Translations under genes and position numbers: made by a program
In this document: positions 10,072 through 18,992 of the stretch, piece after piece
How the letters are laid out: the number at the start of each line of letters is the position of its first letter
Position numbering within the stretch: position 1 is the first letter of the stretch
Notes under the pieces: generated by a model
Told to the model about the DNA's origin: nothing
The model's input: only the letters and a program-made list of their open reading frames with translations
Database searches by the model: none
Origin: Stentor coeruleus
Lineage: Eukaryota > Ciliophora > Heterotrichea > Heterotrichida > Stentoridae
NCBI GenBank assembly: GCA_001970955.1
Contig: MPUH01000234.1
Location: forward strand, 1-64,000
Length of the DNA stretch: 64,000 nucleotides
Direction: 5' to 3'

Positions 10072-10647
10072 TTATTTTTTCTTAACAAAAAAAGCGTCAA
10101 TTCTCTGTTGATTATTTGAAACCAAAGACTTCCTCCCGTTACTTTTTTTGTTATTTTTCCCTTCAACACAATTTTCATTTGTTACCTTCATCATTATTTC
10201 TTCCATAACTTTTTTATGATTCTTATACAATATAGTAGTAAGACTTATACATTCATTATCAAAATCCTCTTCTTTATTATACTGTGGTAGCTTATCAAGT
10301 ATTTCTTTTCTACATTTACTCGGACTAAAAATACATTTTTTCTCATGTTTTCTAAGTTCCTTCATCATCCCATTCCAATCACAATGAGCAAATTTACATA
10401 CAACAACTAATTCCTCAATTTTATCAAGCATATCTTTAACAGGGACAAGTTCTAAAACCATAAATTCCGCTTTGCATATTGGGCATTTTCTATCTTTTTC
10501 AGACAATTTCATAAGGCAATCATGGCAAAAAACATGGTCACATAAAAGTTTCATAGGATTAAATAGAACTTCCATACAAATCCTACATTTAAATTCCTGG
10601 GGGATAAGACTAGGTTTCCAAAAGTGATAATTTCGGCGGGAAGACAT
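10072..10647 (-). CDS. RING E3 ligase with TRAF-type zinc finger and C-terminal PIP box
   Basis: A 191-residue protein. A C3HC4 RING finger occupies residues 19-62 (CRICMEVLF, CDHVFCHDC, CPIC), so it should act as a ubiquitin E3 ligase. A TRAF-type zinc finger follows at about 83-106 (CKFAHCDWNGMMKELRKHEKKC-type spacing of Cys and His). The extreme C-terminus reads QQRIDAFFVKKK, which matches the PCNA-interacting PIP box Q-x-x-[ILM]-x-x-F-F followed by basic residues. The inferred role is PCNA-coupled ubiquitination at replication forks or repair sites. Its start codon lies 25 nt from that of the divergent GAR-domain gene. Confidence 0.85.
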   Translation of the reverse strand: MSSRRNYHFWKPSLIPQEFKCRICMEVLFNPMKLLCDHVFCHDCLMKLSEKDRKCPICKAEFMVLELVPVKDMLDKIEELVVVCKFAHCDWNGMMKELRKHEKKCIFSPSKCRKEILDKLPQYNKEEDFDNECISLTTILYKNHKKVMEEIMMKVTNENCVEGKNNKKSNGRKSLVSNNQQRIDAFFVKKK

Positions 10648-10672
10648 TTTTTACTATATAATATATTAAAAT
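10648..10672. promoter_or_regulatory. 25-nt divergent promoter region
   Basis: Only 25 bases separate the start codons of two genes transcribed away from each other. The sequence contains a run of T on one side and TATATAATATATTA in the middle. Both core promoters and both 5' leaders must be within this gap or extend into the neighbouring coding sequence. Confidence 0.5.
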
Positions 10673-11878
10673 ATGATGCAAATTAGTATTATAAGGACTG
10701 AAGGGGTTAATGAAAACACTGAACTCTGTGTTTTTATCAATGGAAAGTTAGGAACAGCTCTAAAAAGACATAATGAGCATATTTATTCTATACAAAAAAG
10801 TACTATTATGAGAATTATATTGAAAAATAAACTAGCAAAAGTTCCTACATGTAGTGGGACATATAAAACTGATATTTTTTCTGAAGGCTTTCAATGGCTT
10901 CCTTTATCTATAAGCCCACATGATTTTTATCATGAACTTCCTAATGAAATTAATATCCCTAGAATCCTTGTTTTGATTTCATATAATTTAAGCCCAGTAA
11001 TTGAAATATCTGAAAGTGAAGATGTTGATAGTTTGAAATATGAAATGTCATTAAATTTAGAAGTTAAAAAAATGCAGACTAGGATAAATGAACTTGAAGA
11101 GAAAATTAGGGAAAATGAAGTTTTTATGAATGAATTTAAAATTTTGTATGAAGAATCATGTAAAGATAATGAGATTTTGAAGAAGAAAATTGATGATGAA
11201 ATGGAAAATAGTAAAGGTTTAAAGGAAGCTTTGGAAAAAATCAAAGCGGATTATGAAGATAGTAAAAATAATGACTTACTTAGAGATGAGTTATTAGAAT
11301 TTTTGATTAATAATAAGGAAAACAAGAGAAATAAAGATATGAGGTTAAGGGATAAAAATAATTTAGAGGTTTTTGAGGATAAAAGAATTGAGAGATGTAG
11401 GGAAATTAGTAGGAAAAGTATTGTTGAAGTTTTAGGGAATACAACAAAACTAGCAAATGGGGTTAAAAAAAATAATAATACAAAAAGGGTTATGTCTGAA
11501 ACATCATATTATCGTTCTAATGATAAAAATACTGAACGTGCTATACAGGAATATATGAAAAAAACAAAAAATGATGGGAAATTTATTAAAGATTCAGGAA
11601 ATGTTTATAGATATGGTAAGAAGAAAATATTCATAGCATTGAAAAATGGGAAATTACTCTGTAGGGTTGGGGGAGGGTTTGAAGGGATTGATAAGTTTCT
11701 ATCTAAAAATTCTGAAAATTATGAAACAAGTTCTATAGATAATATTCATAGAAGGGCACATACAGCTAGTAGTATTAAACGAAAGGAGATTAAAAAGGTT
11801 TTGGGGAATAATATAATAAGTGAGAATGCTGATGATATTGGTAGCAGTTCTACAACACGAATAAGGAAAAATGTGTAA
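10673..11878 (+). CDS. Coiled-coil protein with C-terminal GAR (GAS2-related) domain
   Basis: A 401-residue protein. Residues 1-105 form a globular beta-rich region of unknown type. Residues 120-200 are a charged coiled coil. Around residues 300-345 a segment rising to LLCRVGGGFEGIDKFLSKN matches the core of the GAR domain (normally VRVGGGW..L..FL...P), which binds microtubules in GAS2 and spectraplakins. The rest is Lys/Asn-rich and probably disordered. The inferred role is a microtubule-associated protein. Two adjacent ATGs (10673, 10676) are both possible. The GAR call rests on the motif alone, and the domain's N-terminal cysteines are not obvious. Confidence 0.55.
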   Translation: MMQISIIRTEGVNENTELCVFINGKLGTALKRHNEHIYSIQKSTIMRIILKNKLAKVPTCSGTYKTDIFSEGFQWLPLSISPHDFYHELPNEINIPRILVLISYNLSPVIEISESEDVDSLKYEMSLNLEVKKMQTRINELEEKIRENEVFMNEFKILYEESCKDNEILKKKIDDEMENSKGLKEALEKIKADYEDSKNNDLLRDELLEFLINNKENKRNKDMRLRDKNNLEVFEDKRIERCREISRKSIVEVLGNTTKLANGVKKNNNTKRVMSETSYYRSNDKNTERAIQEYMKKTKNDGKFIKDSGNVYRYGKKKIFIALKNGKLLCRVGGGFEGIDKFLSKNSENYETSSIDNIHRRAHTASSIKRKEIKKVLGNNIISENADDIGSSSTTRIRKNV

Positions 11879-12730
11879 CATTGAATAAGGATTTTTTATA
11901 ATAATGGTAAGGTAAATTAGTTGGGATGATTATAAGAAAATATGGGTTTTGTGGTTAATTTATAATTTTAATTGGGATAATTGATTTTAATGCTTTATTA
12001 TTTAAGGTGAATAACTATTTTTTAATCTAGAGATGAATCTAAAAGGTTTTTTTAATATTTTTGATAATAATTGCATATAAAATACCTTTCAAAACTATAA
12101 ACAAATGCTTTTATTGTAAAATATATAATATATTATATCTAAAGTTCTTACTAATAATAGATTAGAGATACCATATTCTGCTAAAGCTAAATTGCTTTTC
12201 TTAGCTAACCCTTTTAAAAAGCATTTTTTTATTATAAAAGTACATGAAAAACCCTGAATCTCCAGTCAGACATAAACTAGAGGGTCCTTTTATCATATCA
12301 ATAAACATAAGAAATATTTTTCTAATATTCCCAAATATCATTTATGAAACTCCTGGGATGCTATCATTTAGATAAAGTCATATTTACCATAAATTAATAT
12401 ATCAATAAATTCTTTATTTTTTGGATAGGAAAAAAATCCATCCAAGAAATTATTCTGATACAAGATGTAACTAATACATAAAATCTTTAAGTTCAGTTAT
12501 TTAGTTTATTCGAAAATTTTGATAAATAATTTATATCTAATTTTAAATAGTAAAATTCAGGGAATTTATATAAAAATGTTATGAGATATGCTTAGTCTGG
12601 AAATACAAGTTTCCGATGTATGGAAATATTTACCTATAACAAAACTAGAAAGTTTAAATCTAGAAACACTAACAGTTATAAAGATAAATCAAATAACTCA
12701 TGAAATTACTCCATTTAAAAACATTTAAAT
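11879..12730. other. AT-rich intergenic region
   Basis: About 850 bases without a convincing gene. A 46-codon frame (12588-12728) ends 2 nt before the next ATG and looks accidental. Scattered short coding-like stretches on the minus strand around 12170-12370 are too broken to name. Confidence 0.45.
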
Positions 12731-14170
12731 ATGGAATCAACTCTTTCACCAAAAAGATTCAATAAACCCATTGCATCTAATCAAAGACTGTATAAAACCC
12801 GCCAAGCTTCCATTCCAAATATAACAACCTTATCTGGATATTCAAGTCTAACAAACCCTTTTGCTAGCATCACTTTTTGTAATGAAATAGAGTACCTAAT
12901 GAAAGAAATTGACCCAAGTTTTCAGCTATTTACAGAAGATAAAGCCCCATCAACACAAATAATCGATAGCTTAAAACAAATTATATTCAGTTTAAAAAAC
13001 CGCAAACAAAATCATTTTGACGAAACCAGCGATTTTAGCATAGAAATCTCTGATTACCCGAAATGTGAACACTGTGGAAAAGCTTCTAAATTTTTTAACA
13101 AATCAGCAGAATCACTTAAAAAAGATAAAGAAAAACTTAACAAGAAAATAAAAAAATACGAAAAGCTAAAATTTATCCAAAGTGAAAAACTAAGAGAAGA
13201 AAAAGATATACTAAAAAATACTAAAGATAGACTTGAAAACCTAACCAAAAAATTAAGTGAACATAAATCAGAAATAATTGAAGAGTATAAAGATTATAAA
13301 AAGGCAAAATTTTCTATAGAAAAAAGTGAAGGAATTGAGTGTTTTAAGAATTGCCAAATAATTATGAGAAAAAAGACTGAGTTAAAAATACAATTTTACA
13401 GTATTTTCCATATTGATAACACTTTAGATTTTACAAGTCTTATTGAAGAAATGGATTTACAAATAGCTGCATATAATTATGAGATATCTTCAAGAGAAGA
13501 GTTTCTTAACGAAAAAGAGGTACAATTATCATTGAAAGAACTTAAGATTAATAAAGAGATGAATAATCTTGAGTTGATTAATTTGAGTCTTAATAATTCA
13601 ATGAATGAGTTTTTGGAACTAAAACATGAAGTTTATCCAGCATTAGAGTATCAGTCTGAGCTTATTAGGCATTTAATACAAGAACTTAATATTAAAAAAC
13701 TAGAGATTGAAGATTATGAGAAAACAATTCATTCTAGAAGTATAAATGAAAGTTTAGTTTCTGATATTATGAGTGCCAGAAATGAAGTAGAAATCTTAAA
13801 AACTGAAGCTGAAAAGAAATATAAAGAAAATTTGGAATATGCAGAGTATCTTGTTGATCTACAAAAAAAAATTGAATTACACTATGAAGATAAAAATAAG
13901 GAAATTAAGGAAAGCAGTGAAAAACTATCCCGTCTTCAAGAAAATGTTAACCATGCTATTGATTTGATAAATAAAAAGGAAAAAGAACTTGTTGCGATTG
14001 GTAGTATGCTAAAAGAAAAAGAAAGGAATTTAATTAAGCTATCAAACAAAACTAACTCAGGATACTATGGATCAAACTCAAGTGATAATTTAATAGCAAA
14101 TAACATACACCAAAAAAATAGAAACAGTATGTATTCATTTTCTAAAATCATAATAGAAGATAAAGAATAA
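12731..14170 (+). CDS. Long coiled-coil protein with a CxxC pair
   Basis: A 479-residue protein, mostly charged alpha-helix with heptad character from about residue 115 to 460. A short segment (KCEHCGKASKFF) near residue 113 holds a single C-x2-C pair, and the first 90 residues are less charged. No enzyme motif is present. Such proteins in ciliates are often basal-body, cortical or ciliary structural components, but that is inference. It converges on the next gene, the two stops being 79 nt apart. No orthologue is recognised. Confidence 0.7.
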   Translation: MESTLSPKRFNKPIASNQRLYKTRQASIPNITTLSGYSSLTNPFASITFCNEIEYLMKEIDPSFQLFTEDKAPSTQIIDSLKQIIFSLKNRKQNHFDETSDFSIEISDYPKCEHCGKASKFFNKSAESLKKDKEKLNKKIKKYEKLKFIQSEKLREEKDILKNTKDRLENLTKKLSEHKSEIIEEYKDYKKAKFSIEKSEGIECFKNCQIIMRKKTELKIQFYSIFHIDNTLDFTSLIEEMDLQIAAYNYEISSREEFLNEKEVQLSLKELKINKEMNNLELINLSLNNSMNEFLELKHEVYPALEYQSELIRHLIQELNIKKLEIEDYEKTIHSRSINESLVSDIMSARNEVEILKTEAEKKYKENLEYAEYLVDLQKKIELHYEDKNKEIKESSEKLSRLQENVNHAIDLINKKEKELVAIGSMLKEKERNLIKLSNKTNSGYYGSNSSDNLIANNIHQKNRNSMYSFSKIIIEDKE

Positions 14171-14249
14171 TTATTTAAAACATCTTATTAAACTAATTAT
14201 CTGCATAAATTATATAAATTTACTAATCCTGTATGGTTAAATATTTTTA

Positions 14250-15263
14250 CTAAAACTCGTCTTCTTCAGGAAAATCATTTGCAAACGAATTTATACTATT
14301 TTTCTTAACACTAGGAGTGGGTGTAGTCTTAAAATCAGATCTTTTATTACGCATAAAACTAGGACAATACTCAGCAACTTCAGTCTTTATAACTGACTTA
14401 GGTGTTGGTAACATTGAACTTTTTGCAACTCTTGAAGTATTAAGTTTAGACATTTTTGGCAAACTAGCATAACTAGATGATTTCATAGATAAAGAATCAG
14501 TTGGTTTTGATAATTGACTTGGCTCAGTACTATTTGTTGAATATGATGATAGGATAACTTTATAAGGATCAGGGGAAACTACAGGTTTAGAAATTGGGGT
14601 TTTGAACTTTGGCAACTCAGGTTTTTCTTTATTAAGCGAGGGTTCTCTTTCATTTGAGTCCATTTTTTTTAAAAGTTCATCGTTTTCACTTGAAAGCAAA
14701 GAACATTGTGTTTGATACTGTGATAGTTGTTTTTTTAATATATCCATTTCTTCTTGTGCTTTTGATTGATTTTCCTTCCTCATAAACTGACTTGACACTG
14801 AAACTTCGCTTTCACTCATATTATCAAATTGAGACACACTTTTATTAGTCAAAAGCATAGTTTTCGCTTCTCTATATTTTTCTTCAAATGTTTCCTTCAT
14901 CTTTAAAGCATATTCCAACTGTATTTTCAATTGGGCAATATCCCCTGCTTCTTTCAATTGAGCTTTCAAATGCTCATTTTCAGCTTGAAGTATTATAATT
15001 TGATCTTCAAGTATTTTATTAGATTTTGGCTCTTTTTCTGCATTTTCTTCAAACTCTTGTAATCTATGATTTAAATAAGCAATTTCACTATCTTTTGCTT
15101 GAAGACTAGCTTTGAGCTCGCTGATTTTTATTTCCATTTGGCTTACTTGTGCAATGTAGTATTGATTAGTTCGAAGGATACTTTCACGTTCACTTTTGAT
15201 CTGCCGAAGTTCGATAAGATCTTTTAGATAAGGTTTAGTTGCATTGACTTGGTTTATATCCAT
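14250..15263 (-). CDS. Coiled-coil protein with Ser/Pro-rich basic tail
   Basis: A 337-residue protein. Residues 15-215 are predicted coiled coil with repeated E, K, Q and L. Residues 220-337 are rich in Ser, Pro, Thr and Lys (PKFKTPISKPVVSPD and similar), which is typical of a disordered, phosphorylated microtubule-binding tail. The frame extends upstream to 15308, but that part translates a TA-repeat and looks non-coding. The ATG at 15263, directly after the TATATATATA run, is the better start. Function unknown; a cytoskeletal role is a guess. Confidence 0.65.
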   Translation of the reverse strand: MDINQVNATKPYLKDLIELRQIKSERESILRTNQYYIAQVSQMEIKISELKASLQAKDSEIAYLNHRLQEFEENAEKEPKSNKILEDQIIILQAENEHLKAQLKEAGDIAQLKIQLEYALKMKETFEEKYREAKTMLLTNKSVSQFDNMSESEVSVSSQFMRKENQSKAQEEMDILKKQLSQYQTQCSLLSSENDELLKKMDSNEREPSLNKEKPELPKFKTPISKPVVSPDPYKVILSSYSTNSTEPSQLSKPTDSLSMKSSSYASLPKMSKLNTSRVAKSSMLPTPKSVIKTEVAEYCPSFMRNKRSDFKTTPTPSVKKNSINSFANDFPEEDEF

Positions 15264-15945
15264 ATATATATATATAAATATAATAGAATAGATGATTATG
15301 TATTTCAAGTATGATTTTGATTCTTTTAATTGTTGATTAGGATTTGTAGTGAGAACTGATTTTTTGGGGCTATTAAGATTGATTTTCCTTTAAATGATTA
15401 TCGTTTTAAGATTTTGTTTTGTTGATTTATTTTGGATTTTTATTTGGATTTTATTTCATTTTTATATCAGTAGTTTCAATTGTAGGAATCCTTTTAGTGA
15501 ATTATTTACTTTTTAGTTTTTTGATTTCTTCAACAAGTTTTTTACGCAGTATTATTTTACTTTTCGTGCTAAATGATTTTTTTTTGAATTTGGTCTTTAT
15601 AAAACCCTTATATATTTTAAGAACTTTCAGGTTTAGATGCTTGAGTTAGCAAAAGGTATATGAATATTCTTGTTCTTTAGTTTTTGGATAAAGGGTCTTA
15701 GCTGAGAGTAATAACTATTTAGGATAAAATATATGAAAATTTGTATTTGATTTTTATATTGTAATATGAATTAGCTTTATGATGATTTTTTCTAATGAAT
15801 AAATTGTCAGAAACTTAAAATATATATACTTTTATTAGCATAATAGAATTAAAGGTAATAATTTTATATATAGCTTATATTAAAAATTAATAACCACAAG
15901 GCAATTAGTATAAACAACATGACAAAAAAGTGCTTATTATACTTT
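15264..15945. other. Intergenic region
   Basis: A TATATA run at 15264-15275 next to the start of the coiled-coil gene, then G-rich/C-poor sequence on the plus strand. The open frame at 15419-15649 is composed of Phe/Leu/Ile codons from T-rich DNA and is not supported as a gene. Confidence 0.45.
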
Positions 15946-16380
15946 TTTAAAACATTTTTCCTAAAGTTACTCTAAATGTTTTGAATTCCTTTTAGACAAG
16001 TAAATTTCCTGTTTATTTATATCAGAACTGATTGATTTACTATCTATGATTATATAAGAATCTTCTGTTAATAACCTAAATTCTTGTAAAAAATCTAAAG
16101 CATTTCTCTAAACCTCTTCAATCATTTTAATTATATTTTTTCATCAATTAAATTATTAGAAATACACAAACTTAATCAATTTTTTAATGGAAAATATTTA
16201 GTATAAAAATTAATATCAAAGGTTTAGAATTGCTTTGGTATCTTTAAGATTTTGGTCTAATGCTGATAAAATAATTTTAAATATATTTTTTTCTTGTAAA
16301 AGGAACTTTTGTATTAGTAAAAAATGAATCAGCTAAAGTTGTGTGTGATTAGGGTTCAATACAACTTTCATATCCTAGTT
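15946..16380 (-). pseudogene. Decayed protein-coding remnant, family unknown
   Basis: Reading leftward, coding-like stretches appear in more than one frame. One contains LLQEKNIFKIILSALDQNL. A second runs from an ATG at 16125 with NALDFLQEFRLLTEDSYIII. Both have the amphipathic helix pattern of real protein rather than translated AT-rich spacer. They are separated by frame changes, and the second is cut by several in-frame TAG/TAA codons, mostly at positions where Gln would fit. None of the interruptions is a 15-nt GT..AG intron. It looks like an old pseudogene of the host, and I cannot name the family. Confidence 0.35.
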
Positions 16381-16427
16381 AGATTATATTAATACAAAAA
16401 AGCTTCAAACTAAATTACCTATTTAAA

Positions 16428-17894
16428 CTATTCTTTCCCAAAAAGATGTTTTCCCATATCATCCTCACTTTCAAGCCCTTCATGATCATTAACCGACTTG
16501 GACTTGAATTTTTTATCTTTTCTTTTCATTTCAATAGCTTTCATTGGATCTGATGAGTTTAGCACTCCTCCATGTTTAATATCATAAAAGTATATCGTAA
16601 TAGTAGTTAATATACCACAAAAACCCATAAAAGCAAGGAAAAAAGTTGGCCAAAAATACCCATGATCCTTAGTTGAATTTTCATATATAATCCCAACAAC
16701 CATTGGTCCAATAGAAAGCCCAAGATTTTGTATAGAAGATGACATTCCAAAAGCTGTTGCAATACATTTATGTTCAACAAGATAAGGTATACAAGACCAT
16801 ATAATAGAAGAGTTTATAGAATCCCCAATACCTAAAATTATTGTATAGAAAATTGGATAAAGTGATCTATTTGAATCAGGTGTTAACATAAAAAGCACAA
16901 AAGTCAAAGTTACAAAACTTGCAGCTATGATTAAAGCTAAAACTCTTCGCCCGATTTTATCTATGATTTTACCTGATATTGGGCATAGTATTGCAGAGAC
17001 AGCATATACAATACTTATAATAAGCCCAGCTTCTTGTGTTGTATAACCAAAACGCTCTTGATAGTAGTTGCTAGCGAAGTTGTTAAAGCAGATTATGCTG
17101 ATATACACAAAGACAATGTTAGTGCAAATCATCCAAAAACTATAGCCAAAGGTTTTTATATCAGAAAAACGAACTTTTTCGGATTCTGGAATGCTTTTTC
17201 TATCTTTGACCCCAAGTATTTTATCTCTTCTTTTATCAAAACCTATTATAGCTAAACCGCAAGAAAGGGAACCAAGACATACAGCAAAACCTACCCATAA
17301 GCCAAGAGAAACACTTCCTGATAGATCAAGTAATAGTGGTTCTAATGAATAATTTAGAACACTAGCACACCTTGAAATACAAATATTCATAGATAAAGCC
17401 ATTGATAAATCCTTACCAGAAAACCATTTTGATACTATTGTGCTTTGAGTTACTCCCAAACTTTCTGCACCACAACCAAAAATTGCCCTGCCTAACAAAG
17501 CAATTGGATAAGATTTTATAGTAACTCCAAATGCAAAAACTCCCTGGCCTAAAGCTACAACTGAACAGAAAATCATAATCCCAACTCTAACACCTAAAAT
17601 ATCAACTAAATACCCACCGAAAAAAGGAAGGATAATATTAGGAAAAGCATAGACTGAATATAATAAGCCAAATTCAACAAGATCAATATTAAGATCCTAT
17701 TTTTTAATTACTTCTTGAAGCTGAGTTTGTAAGGCAGAAGGATTATCATAAATAAAATAGCTGCCAAAACAAAGGAAACAGGCTAATAATAAAATCAGAT
17801 AACGGAATTTGGTTTTGCTTAAGTCTTTTGGATTAAAAGACTCCTTTTCTAATTCTAAAGAGTCTTGGCTTTCGTCAATCGCTTTAGATTCCAT
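16428..17894 (-). CDS. Major facilitator superfamily transporter (MFSD1-like)
   Basis: Spliced length is 483 residues with about twelve hydrophobic helices, after an acidic cytosolic N-terminus of 40 residues. Features include YSVYAFPNIILPFFGGYLVDILGVR in the second-third helix region (the MFS loop motif) and IIDKIGRRV in the second half. The pattern resembles MFSD1-type lysosomal transporters. One 15-nt intron (17697-17711) ending in an in-frame TAG interrupts the frame, and removing it joins TQLQE to DLNIDLVEFG. The substrate is unknown; small peptides or sugars are possibilities by family only. Confidence 0.85.
17697..17711 (-). other. 15-nt spliceosomal intron
   Basis: On the coding strand this reads gtaattaaaaaatag. 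It lies at a codon boundary, and its terminal TAG would stop translation. Removal restores a continuous MFS transporter. Position 10 is A, as in all introns of this window. Confidence 0.85.
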
Positions 17895-18190
17895 TTATGT
17901 CATCAAATAAACAGATAATTTTGATGAAGAAAGTTACTTATTATATTTTGAGTTTATTTTAGGATGATAATGAATAATTAAGAGTTTTTGATAAAGAAAT
18001 TAAGATATTTGCTTTTGATATGAGATAATGAGTAAAATTCGTATAATAAGGGAAACTCATGAAAATAATCGAAAATAAAATAAGAAATTTAGATTAAGTT
18101 TTGGGGCTTATAAGAGAATAATGATTTAGTTTGATCTTGGGAAGTTTTAATGGTAGTCTTGCTTAGAAATTTGACTTTTTTTTATATAAA
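17895..18190. promoter_or_regulatory. Upstream region of the MFS gene
   Basis: AT-rich, with more G than C on the plus strand, i.e. C over G on the sense strand of the MFS gene. No frame is present. It grades into the decayed cysteine-rich remnant. Confidence 0.35.
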
Positions 18191-18729
18191 AATTTAATCA
18201 ACAACTACGATTTATGTTGCTGGTAAAAACTATGCAGCTTGTAAGTCTTTAAGGGAAAACTTTTATTGAATGATCGGATTTTATGATATTAATAATATTG
18301 AATGTGAAATATACTTTGATGATTTACTATAATTAAAATTGTAAAAGCTATAAGAAAGTTTTGGGTTGTGTATTAAAAAATTTAATCTGTAGTGATTATA
18401 AATTAGCATGCACTAGTTGTTTAAGTAATCTTAGTCTTATTGATTGGGTTTGTCAATGTTTAAAAGGATTTATTTGAGCAATAATGTGTGTTAACTATAG
18501 TAGTTTATGTAAAACTTACTATGAAAATGAAAATAATTGTTCAAGTTGCCATTCTGATATGATTCACAATGGTAATACACATTATTTGGAATGGCATTTT
18601 ATGAAAAATATTACTTCCTGTAAGAATTGCCATATAACTTGTAAAACTTATTTTTCATCTTTTGAAACTAGCTACAGCATTCTTATCTTTATCAAATTTA
18701 CTTATCAATGTAATAATTCTCACATTTAA
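18191..18729 (+). pseudogene. Decayed copy of the neighbouring cysteine-rich surface-protein gene
   Basis: The stretch from about 18200 to 18400 aligns by eye with 23385-23640 of the downstream gene. Shared strings include gcagcttgtaagtcttta, tgaaatata and ttttgggttgtgta, separated by point changes and small indels that destroy the frame. It is followed by a Cys-rich open stretch (18484-18729) with spaced C-x2-C pairs typical of the same protein family. This looks like a tandem duplication or relative whose remains now sit 260 bases upstream of the intact gene. Some Cys codons survive, so the decay is only moderate. Confidence 0.65.
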
Positions 18730-18992
18730 GTATCTAATAAACATAATACAATAATCATAATAATCTAATAATATACTATTAAAAACAGTGTATTTTAATA
18801 ATTAAAACATTAAAACCATAATCTTATTCACCAAATCATATAATAAACTATAACAAAAAAAACACTATTATTATAATCTTATAGCATATACTTTAAAATT
18901 ATTTCCACTATTAATTCTTTATAATAATAACAAATTTTCTTCTATTATACATTTTATCATCAGATATTCTTACGTGTTGAACTATAATAAAT

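Noticed and set aside
12588-12728. 46-codon open frame upstream of the coiled-coil gene
   Set aside because: It ends two bases before the next ATG, has no recognised motif and could arise by chance.
15419-15649. 76-codon frame rich in Phe, Leu and Ile
   Set aside because: This composition is expected from T-rich spacer, with no motif and no good start context.
16345-16365. GGTTCAA string as a tRNA B-box
   Set aside because: No matching A-box or cloverleaf stems could be drawn around it. No tRNA gene was found in the window.
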